A stretch of DNA of 64,000 nt from Xanthomonas hortorum pv. cynarae (GTDB lineage: Bacteria; Pseudomonadota; Gammaproteobacteria; Xanthomonadales; Xanthomonadaceae). Position numbers and translations under genes: made by a program. Position 1 is the stretch's first letter; the number at the start of each line of letters is the position of its first letter. Below, piece by piece: positions 58,160 to 64,000 of the stretch. Under the pieces are notes generated by a model that saw nothing but the letters and a program-made list of their open reading frames with translations, had not been told where the DNA came from and did no database searches. Location: contig NZ_MDFM01000003.1 in the NCBI RefSeq assembly GCF_002939985.1, positions 62,001 through 126,000 of the forward strand, in the 5' to 3' direction.

Positions 58160-60277
58160 TCACCCCGCCGCGATCAGCTTGACCAAATCGGCCGGGCTCA
58201 GCGGGCGGCTGAACCAGTAGCCCTGGCCCAGGTCGCAGCCACGATCGCGCAGCAGATTGAATTGTGCTTCCTGCTCGATCCCCTCGGCCACCACCGTGAT
58301 GCCCAGCGAGTGCGCCATGCCGATGATGGCCGTGGTCAACGCCAGATCGTCCGGGTCGCGCTGCAGGTCGGCAATGAAGCTCTTGTCGATCTTGACCCCG
58401 TCCACCGGGACCTGGCGCAGATGGCTCAGGCCGGAGAAGCCGGTACCGAAGTCGTCCAGCCACACCTTCACCCCGGTGCGGTGCAACTGATCGAGCAGGC
58501 TGGCGGCCATCATCTCGTCGCCGATCACTGCGGTTTCGGTCAGTTCCAGATGCAGGCGTGCGGCCGGCAATCCGGATTCGGCCAGGCACTCGGCCACAGT
58601 GTCGATCAGATCGCCACTGCGCAACTGACGCGGCGAGACATTGACCGAAATGAACAAGCCCTCCCCCACTTCCGGCCATTGCGCCGCTTCCAGGCAGGCC
58701 GCGCGCAGCACCTTGGGGCCGATCACTTCGATCAGGCCGCTCTGCTCGGCAATATCGATAAAAGTGGACGGCGGAATCGTGCCCAAAGCCGGGTGCTGCC
58801 AGCGCAGCAATACCTCCACCCCGACCAGCACACGGTCGATGGTGCGGTAGATCGGTTGATAGACCAGGCGCAGCTCGTCGCGCTCCCACGCCCCGCGCAG
58901 CTCATGCTCCATATGCACACGGCGTTCGACTGCATGATCGGCGGCGCGGCTGTAGAAACGATGGCAATTCTTGCCGGCGACCTTGGCCTGGTACATCGCA
59001 ATGTCGCCATTCTTCAACAGCGCGGTGGCATCGTTGGCATCGTCCGGGAACAACGTGATGCCGATCGAGGTGCCCAGGAACACCTCGCGGCCCTGCACAT
59101 TCAACGGCCGGCTCAACTCGTGCACCAGCCGGTCTGCGAGCTGGGCGGCCAGCAGCGTGACATCGCCGCTCTGCAGCAGGATCACGAACTCGTCGCCGCC
59201 GAAGCGCGCCAGAATCGCATCGTCGCCACCCAGGGCGCCCACCGCCCGGCTGATACGGCTGGCGAACTGCAGCAGCGCCTCATCGCCGGCCTCGTGCCCA
59301 AGCGTGTCGTTGACGCGCTTGAAGTCGTCGATATCGGCAAACAGCAGCGCCAGTTTGCTGTCGGTGCTGCGCGCGGTATTGAGCAGATGGTCCAGGCCTT
59401 CGCGAAAGCCCAGCCGGTTGGTCAGTCCGGTCAACGCGTCGGTATAGGCCATGTGGCGCACTTCGCGATCGTGCCGGGCGATGCTTTCGCTCATGCGCCC
59501 GAACGCGGACATCAGCTCGCCGATTTCGTCGTTGCGCGGATGCGGCGGCAGTTGCACTGCGTAGTCGCCGCGCTCGATCTGCTTGGCCGCTGCAGCCAGC
59601 AAGCGTACCGGCGCCACCAGCGTGCGCTGCACGTAGATGGCCAGCAACACACCCAACGCGACCAATGCAGCCAGCAGCACCAGTAGCCAGCCAAGATCGC
59701 GCTTGCCGATCGCGTTGAGGTTTTGCACCAGGGTCAGATTCGCGCCGGACTCGATCTTGCGCACCCGCTCGCGCGACATGCCCACGCGCACGCCGCCGAT
59801 GCGCTGGTCGCCGATCTTGATCGGCACCGTCACATCCAGCACCTCGGGCGAGGATTGCAGCAACATCGCTCGCGCGCTGGCCGCCTTGGACGCCAGCGGG
59901 TCGTTCATCGTCTGACCGTAGCGCTGCAGCGTCGGCGTGCCGTCGTGCACCAGCCGGCCACGTCGGTCGAACACCAGCACGTAACTCACCACCTGCTGAC
60001 GCGAGGCGTTGCGCACCAATGCACCCACCGCTCCCAGGTCGGAGTAGTAGAGCGGATTGGCAAGGCCGGCCGCCAGCTCGGTGGCCAGTGTTTCGCCACG
60101 CGAGCGCAGGCTGCGATCAAACAGCTCGTGCAGGATCTGCGCACTGAGCCCGCGCACCTCGCGCTGCATCGCGCTCTGGCGTTGCAGCAACGAGGCCAGA
60201 ATCGCGCCGACCAACAGCAGCGTCAGCGCCATCACCAACAGAAAACGTGCCTGCAACCCAAAGCGCACCTGAGTCAT
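58160..60277 (-). CDS. Membrane GGDEF-EAL c-di-GMP signalling protein with HAMP
   Basis: 705 residues: N-terminal helix (about 10-32), a periplasmic sensor domain (about 33-195), second helix (about 197-217), HAMP (about 218-270), GGDEF domain (about 275-440), EAL domain (about 455-700). GGDEF is intact (360-364, RFGGDEF). The inhibitory RxxD site reads GGDD (350-353), so product inhibition is probably lost. The EAL signature is E488-V-L, a known variant, with the later motifs ELTET, DDFGTG, KIDKSF and EGIEQ intact, so phosphodiesterase activity is plausible. It overlaps the PhnD-like gene by 4 bp, suggesting the periplasmic binding protein informs this sensor. Confidence 0.92.
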   Translation of the reverse strand: MTQVRFGLQARFLLVMALTLLLVGAILASLLQRQSAMQREVRGLSAQILHELFDRSLRSRGETLATELAAGLANPLYYSDLGAVGALVRNASRQQVVSYVLVFDRRGRLVHDGTPTLQRYGQTMNDPLASKAASARAMLLQSSPEVLDVTVPIKIGDQRIGGVRVGMSRERVRKIESGANLTLVQNLNAIGKRDLGWLLVLLAALVALGVLLAIYVQRTLVAPVRLLAAAAKQIERGDYAVQLPPHPRNDEIGELMSAFGRMSESIARHDREVRHMAYTDALTGLTNRLGFREGLDHLLNTARSTDSKLALLFADIDDFKRVNDTLGHEAGDEALLQFASRISRAVGALGGDDAILARFGGDEFVILLQSGDVTLLAAQLADRLVHELSRPLNVQGREVFLGTSIGITLFPDDANDATALLKNGDIAMYQAKVAGKNCHRFYSRAADHAVERRVHMEHELRGAWERDELRLVYQPIYRTIDRVLVGVEVLLRWQHPALGTIPPSTFIDIAEQSGLIEVIGPKVLRAACLEAAQWPEVGEGLFISVNVSPRQLRSGDLIDTVAECLAESGLPAARLHLELTETAVIGDEMMAASLLDQLHRTGVKVWLDDFGTGFSGLSHLRQVPVDGVKIDKSFIADLQRDPDDLALTTAIIGMAHSLGITVVAEGIEQEAQFNLLRDRGCDLGQGYWFSRPLSPADLVKLIAAG

Positions 60278-61203
60278 TCCACCTGGTCCCTGACACGTTG
60301 CACACCGGCGCTCAACGCATTCAGGCGTCGGCGGCTGTTGTCATCCAGAGGATGGAATGCGGTGGTGCCGAAAAAGCGCTTCAATGCCGGGCCGGCTTGC
60401 GGGTCGGACGCGGCCTGCAGCAAGACGATGCGCAACTGCCGCTCCACCGCCGAGTCCAGCCCGGTACGCACCATCTCCACCGCGCGCGGCACCGGCGCAC
60501 TGCGGTGCACGATGCGGAAGTCGCGCTTGAAGGTCGCCGGCAAGTGGCGTTCGTCGTCCCAATCGGCATTGCTGAAAGCGCCCGCATTGATCAGGCGCTT
60601 GTGCACGAATGCGGCCACGTTCAATTTCGTACCGACCATCAAATAACCGACCGACCCCGGCACCTGGGTATCGTCCGGCGACAGCAGCACATCGCAGGCG
60701 ATGCCGTTGCGCAGCAACTCCAGCATCGGCAGCAGATAGCCACTGGTGGACGAGGCGTTCTGCAGCGCCAGGGTGTGCCCGCGCAATTGCTTGAGCGACT
60801 GGATCGAGCTGTCGCGGCGCACGAAGAACACGGTGTGGAACTCGCGCATGCCGCCGCGCTCGGTCATCACCAAGGGATGCGCACCGCCGCGCTGTTCCAG
60901 CAGCATCGCCGCACCGGTGGTTTCGCTGACCCAATCGACCCGGCCACGGCGCAGATAGCTGGACATCTGCCGCGCATCCGGCGCCATCAGGATTTCGCCA
61001 CGGCGGATGCCGACCACGCGCATGCGCGGCACCACATAGTCCAGCAAGGGCTTGAGTTGCTCGTAATGGGTGGCGGGATCGTCGCTGATCCGGCCAAGCA
61101 CCAGGACCGAAGAAGGCGCTGCCGCCGCCGTCACGGCAAAGCCCGCCCCAGCGAGCAGCCAACAGGCAATCAGACACCATCGTAGACCGCGCAAAAAGGA
61201 CAC
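60274..61203 (-). CDS. PhnD-like periplasmic substrate-binding protein
   Basis: 309 residues with a signal peptide (cleavage near AAAAPSS, about 30) and the phosphate/phosphonate-binding PhnD fold: VLVLGRISDDPATHYEQLKPLLDYV and SSTSGYLLPMLELLRNGI are family segments. No transporter genes are near. Instead the stop overlaps the GGDEF-EAL gene, so it probably acts as ligand-binding partner of that receptor rather than in import. Ligand unknown. Confidence 0.82.
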   Translation of the reverse strand: MSFLRGLRWCLIACWLLAGAGFAVTAAAAPSSVLVLGRISDDPATHYEQLKPLLDYVVPRMRVVGIRRGEILMAPDARQMSSYLRRGRVDWVSETTGAAMLLEQRGGAHPLVMTERGGMREFHTVFFVRRDSSIQSLKQLRGHTLALQNASSTSGYLLPMLELLRNGIACDVLLSPDDTQVPGSVGYLMVGTKLNVAAFVHKRLINAGAFSNADWDDERHLPATFKRDFRIVHRSAPVPRAVEMVRTGLDSAVERQLRIVLLQAASDPQAGPALKRFFGTTAFHPLDDNSRRRLNALSAGVQRVRDQVE

Positions 61204-61253
61204 TCCCTAGAGCCGCCGACAGCCTAGCCGAATCTCTCAAGATGTGACAGACG

Positions 61254-62021
61254 TCAGTTTCCGGCCCGCTTTGCCAGCATGGCCATGCGCTGGGCATCGG
61301 ACAGGATGCCGCGCAGCAAGCGCACCTCCTGCTCGCTCATCTCGGTGCGCAACAACAGCCGCCGCAGCTTGCGCATCGCCGACTCCGGCGCGCGGCCCTT
61401 GTGGAAATCGATGTCGTCCAGCGTCTCGCCCAACTGGGCAAACATACCTTCCAGTTGCGCGTGACTGGCGGGGCCTTCGCGCAGTGCGCCGGTGGTGGCT
61501 GCCGGCGCCGGTTCCGCCTGGCCCGCTTCCAACTGTGCCAGCCGCACTTCATAGGCCAGCACCTGTACTGCGGCGGCCAGGTTGAGCGAACTGAAAGCCG
61601 GGTCGGACGGGATATGCACGGCCGCGTGGCAGAGCTGCAACTCGTCGTTGGTCAGCCCGGTGCGCTCGCGGCCGAACACGATCGCCACTTCCGCCGGCTC
61701 GCCGGCCTTGGCCAGGGCACGGCGTGCGCCGGCGTCCGGCAGCAACTCTTCCAAGGCCACCCGGCGCGCGCGCGCGGTGCAGCCGATCACCAGCGTGCAA
61801 TCGGCCACCGCCTCGCCCAGCGTGGCGAAGACCGGTGCATCGCCGAGCACGTCCTCGGCACCGGCAGAGCGCCGGTAGGCGTCTTCGTCGAGGGCGCGCT
61901 CAGGAGCGACCAGCACCAGACGCGAGATCCCCATCGTCTTCATCGCGCGCGCGGCGGCGCCGATATTGCCTGGATGCTGGGTACCGACAAGAACAAAACG
62001 GATGCGCTGACTGACGGACAT
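61254..62021 (-). CDS. trmJ: tRNA (cytidine/uridine-2'-O-)-methyltransferase TrmJ
   Basis: 255-residue SPOUT-class methyltransferase modifying position 32 of tRNAs. Segments [24 protein letters not shown] (motif 1), [13 protein letters not shown] (motif 2) and [15 protein letters not shown] (motif 3, the knot) are complete. A C-terminal extension (about 165-255) is typical of TrmJ. The ATG at 62021 starts directly before the SPOUT domain; an open frame continues upstream. Divergent from suhB with 117 bp between them. Confidence 0.9.
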   Translation of the reverse strand: MSVSQRIRFVLVGTQHPGNIGAAARAMKTMGISRLVLVAPERALDEDAYRRSAGAEDVLGDAPVFATLGEAVADCTLVIGCTARARRVALEELLPDAGARRALAKAGEPAEVAIVFGRERTGLTNDELQLCHAAVHIPSDPAFSSLNLAAAVQVLAYEVRLAQLEAGQAEPAPAATTGALREGPASHAQLEGMFAQLGETLDDIDFHKGRAPESAMRKLRRLLLRTEMSEQEVRLLRGILSDAQRMAMLAKRAGN

Positions 62022-62138
62022 GAACGGAGATTGGGGAGCTGTTCGGTCGTAGATGGTAAACTGCGCGACCGGTTTCGTGCCGGACCGCTCTTTTACCTTC
62101 GCCAATTCTTCAATTCTGCCTTCACGGGAGCTTTAACC

Positions 62139-62972
62139 ATGCAGAAACCCGCCGTCACCGTCATGGTCAAAGCCGCCCGCCTCGCCGGCAATGTGCTGTT
62201 GCGCGGTATCAACAAGCTCGACTCGCTCAATGTGGTGCAGAAGGGCCGCATGGATTACGCCAGCGAAGTCGATGCCGATGCCGAGAAGGTCATCATCAAG
62301 GAACTCAAGCGCGGCTACCCCGAGTACGCCGTGTTCGGCGAAGAAGGCGGCGTGCAGGGCGGCAAGAGTGGCCGCTACACCTGGGTCATCGACCCGTTGG
62401 ATGGCACCAGCAACTATCTGCGCGGCTTTCCGCATTACTGCGTGTCGATCGCGCTGGTGGAAAACGGCGAGCCTACCGATGCGGTGATCTTCGACCCGCT
62501 GCGCAACGAGCTGTTCACCGCCAGCCGCGGTGCCGGCGCGGTGCTCAACGACCGCCGCATCCGCATTGCCGAACGCAAGGACCTGGAAGGGGCGATGGTC
62601 CACACCGGTTTTCCGCCGCGCGAGCGTGCACGCATCAGTGCGCAGCTGAAGTGCGTCGATGCGCTGCTGGTGCAGGCCGAAGATGTGCGTCGCACCGGTT
62701 CTGCCGCGCTGGATCTGGCCTATGTGGCCTGCGGCCGCGCCGATGCGTATTTCGAAGCTGGCGTCAAAGCCTGGGACATCGCCGCCGGCGTGCTGCTGGT
62801 ACGCGAAGCCGGTGGCCGGGTCTGCGACTACAAGGGCGCCACCCCGCCGCGCATGGACAACATGGGCCCGGAAACGCAGCAGATCGTGGCCGGCAACATC
62901 AAGATCAGCGATGCGCTGCAGAAGGTCATCGTCAACACCGGCTACGCGCGCGAGTTCGACGCCAAGTTCTGA
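62139..62972 (+). CDS. suhB: Inositol-1-monophosphatase SuhB
   Basis: 277-residue lithium-sensitive, Mg-dependent phosphatase; in E. coli it also joins the NusA antitermination complex. Metal-site motifs are [26 protein letters not shown] and KAWDIAAG, all intact. GGGAGCT lies before the ATG. Monocistronic by the look of its flanks; a duplicated repeat/hairpin block lies after it. Confidence 0.93.
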   Translation: MQKPAVTVMVKAARLAGNVLLRGINKLDSLNVVQKGRMDYASEVDADAEKVIIKELKRGYPEYAVFGEEGGVQGGKSGRYTWVIDPLDGTSNYLRGFPHYCVSIALVENGEPTDAVIFDPLRNELFTASRGAGAVLNDRRIRIAERKDLEGAMVHTGFPPRERARISAQLKCVDALLVQAEDVRRTGSAALDLAYVACGRADAYFEAGVKAWDIAAGVLLVREAGGRVCDYKGATPPRMDNMGPETQQIVAGNIKISDALQKVIVNTGYAREFDAKF

Positions 62973-63011
62973 TCGCTCCCGACCCCAAGTTCTGCTCGAC
63001 GCCCGCATAAC

Positions 63012-63124
63012 GTAGGAGCGCGCCCGAGCGCGATGAGGCTTTCCCGGCAAAGCCCCTCGCGACCAGGGTCGCTCCTACAACAGCTAACGGCAAACGCACA
63101 AGGCCGGGATCGCTCCCGGCCTCT
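63012..63124. repeat. Family D palindrome with hairpin (first unit of a tandem pair)
   Basis: GTAGGAGCGCGCCCGAGCGC ... GGGTCGCTCCTAC (63012-63078) followed by the hairpin AGGCCGGGA-TCGC-TCCCGGCCT near 63101-63122. The same pair recurs about 154 bp later, with about the same internal spacing. The whole of 62973-63317 holds no gene. Confidence 0.82.
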
Positions 63125-63164
63125 CCGTTCCAGTCCGATGCCAAGCCAATCGGCACCGCACGAC

Positions 63165-63284
63165 GTAGGAGCGCGCCAGAGCGCGACGAAGCCTTCCACT
63201 GAAAGCCCCATCGCGACCAGGGTCGCTCTTACAAAGCAGATCGCAGACACAAAGAAGGCCGGGATCTCTCCCGGCCTCTTTGTT
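63165..63284. repeat. Family D palindrome with hairpin/terminator (second unit)
   Basis: GTAGGAGCGCGCCAGAGCGC ... GGTCGCTCTTAC (63165-63232), then AAGGCCGGGA-TCTC-TCCCGGCCTCTTTG (63255-63282). The final hairpin has A- and T-rich flanks on both sides and probably terminates sodM on the minus strand as well as suhB. Confidence 0.8.
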
Positions 63285-63317
63285 TATGGCGCCATTGTGA
63301 CGGCGCCACGACAGAAC

Positions 63318-63929
63318 TCAGGCGATCGCAGCGTGGTAGCGGCGCTCGACTTCTTCCCAGTTCACCGCGTTGTAGAACGCGCCGATGTATTCCGGGCGAC
63401 GGTTCTGATACTTCAGGTAGTACGCGTGTTCCCACACGTCCAGACCCAGGATCGGGGTGTTGCCTTCGAACAGCGGGCTGTCCTGGTTGGCGGTGCTTTC
63501 GACCACCAGCTTCTTGTCCGGGGTCACGCTCAACCACGCCCAGCCCGAGCCGAAGCGGCTGACGGCGGCCTTGGTGAAGGCTTCCTTGAACTTCTCGAAA
63601 CCACCGATGTCCTTGTCGATCGCCTTGGCGACCTCGCCCTTGGGCTCGCCGCCACCGTTGGGCGACAGTACGGTCCAGAACAGCGAATGGTTGGCGTGGC
63701 CACCACCGTTGTTGCGCACCGGGCCCTGCAGATTTTCCGGCAGGCTCTTCAGCTTGGACACCAACTCTTCGACCGGCAGGTCCGCATACTCGGTCCCTTC
63801 CAGCGCCGCATTGACGTTGTTGATGTAGGTCTGGTGATGCTTGGTGTGATGGATCTCCATCGTCTGCGCATCGATGTTCGGTTCCAGCGCGTCGTAGGCG
63901 TAAGGCAATTGCGGAAGGGTGTAAGCCAT
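63318..63929 (-). CDS. sodM: Superoxide dismutase, Mn type
   Basis: 203-residue Fe/Mn-family dismutase. Metal ligands: H27 (EIHHTKHH), the histidine in HANHSLFW, and Asp and His in [29 protein letters not shown] and ANQDSP with Gln in place of the Fe-type Gln/His pattern point to manganese. AGGAG lies nine bases before the ATG. Upstream in the leader is the hairpin CGCCCGG-CGAAGA-CCGGGCG (63949-63968). Confidence 0.94.
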   Translation of the reverse strand: MAYTLPQLPYAYDALEPNIDAQTMEIHHTKHHQTYINNVNAALEGTEYADLPVEELVSKLKSLPENLQGPVRNNGGGHANHSLFWTVLSPNGGGEPKGEVAKAIDKDIGGFEKFKEAFTKAAVSRFGSGWAWLSVTPDKKLVVESTANQDSPLFEGNTPILGLDVWEHAYYLKYQNRRPEYIGAFYNAVNWEEVERRYHAAIA

Positions 63930-64000
63930 GCGTGTCTCCTGGACTTGCCGCCCGGCGAAGACCGGGCGTTGCGGGATAAATAGTAGGGACGGCGGCGGCG

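Overview
The window is chromosomal DNA of a plant-pathogenic Xanthomonas (gamma-proteobacteria, high GC). The evidence is the acetylated arginine pathway special to xanthomonads (ArgF' with W77, E144 and K302, an N-acetylcitrulline deacetylase, a fused NAG synthase/kinase), an alpha-amino-acid ester hydrolase closely matching the X. citri enzyme as I remember it, secreted pectinases, and two perfect plant-inducible-promoter (PIP) boxes of the HrpX regulon. Nothing suggests a plasmid or prophage; the accessory part is one IS, an AT-richer pectinase/protease segment, dispersed palindromic repeats and one candidate type III effector.

Layout. 1-6.2 kb: cytochrome c maturation operon ccm(B)CDEFGHI. 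6.2-8.5 kb: repeat-rich spacer, a MetX-family acyltransferase (probably serine O-succinyltransferase) and a DUF1294 membrane protein. 8.6-15.2 kb: cytochrome bd locus, cydDC divergent from cydABX with a perfect FNR/Anr-type box between them. 15.2-19.6 kb: tRNA-Pro(CGG) with its terminator, a CynX-type MFS transporter, AehA, and a lone PIP-box-driven, potentially N-myristoylated effector candidate with a Cys/His/Asp pattern. 19.7-31 kb: a long minus-strand array argF'-argG-argE'-argB-GNAT-argC-argH-cupin-yciI-proB-proA for arginine and proline synthesis, preceded by a possible arginine-sensing leader. 31-39 kb: housekeeping genes (cysS, sufE, an MFS exporter, a DksA with a giant Ala/Lys/Pro tail, yidD, pyrC, an M23 peptidase). 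39-43 kb: eat-eutB-eutC, ethanolamine uptake and deamination without microcompartment genes. 43-51.9 kb: accessory region with a frameshifted DUF4440 gene, an FMN-type stress protein, a trypsin-like secreted protein lacking its catalytic His, a pectate lyase, a broken IS5-family element and a PIP-box polygalacturonase framed by inverted copies of a composite repeat. 51.9-64 kb: phytoene-synthase-like protein, gph, ubiG, an MtaD-like deaminase, efp divergent from its modifier epmB, a PhnD-like protein coupled to a GGDEF-EAL protein, trmJ, suhB and Mn superoxide dismutase.

How parts work together. The ccm and cyd loci build the respiratory chain (c-type cytochromes and the oxygen-scavenging bd oxidase). 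The arg/pro array covers most of arginine and the first two proline steps in one direction. The effector candidate and the polygalacturonase both carry TTCG-N15-TTCG boxes with a -10-like YANNNT exactly 31 nt downstream, so virulence control by HrpG/HrpX probably reaches both. Several dispersed repeat families (called A, B, C, D, E and R2 below) sit between genes, and one of them has been absorbed into the coding ends of argF' and argG.
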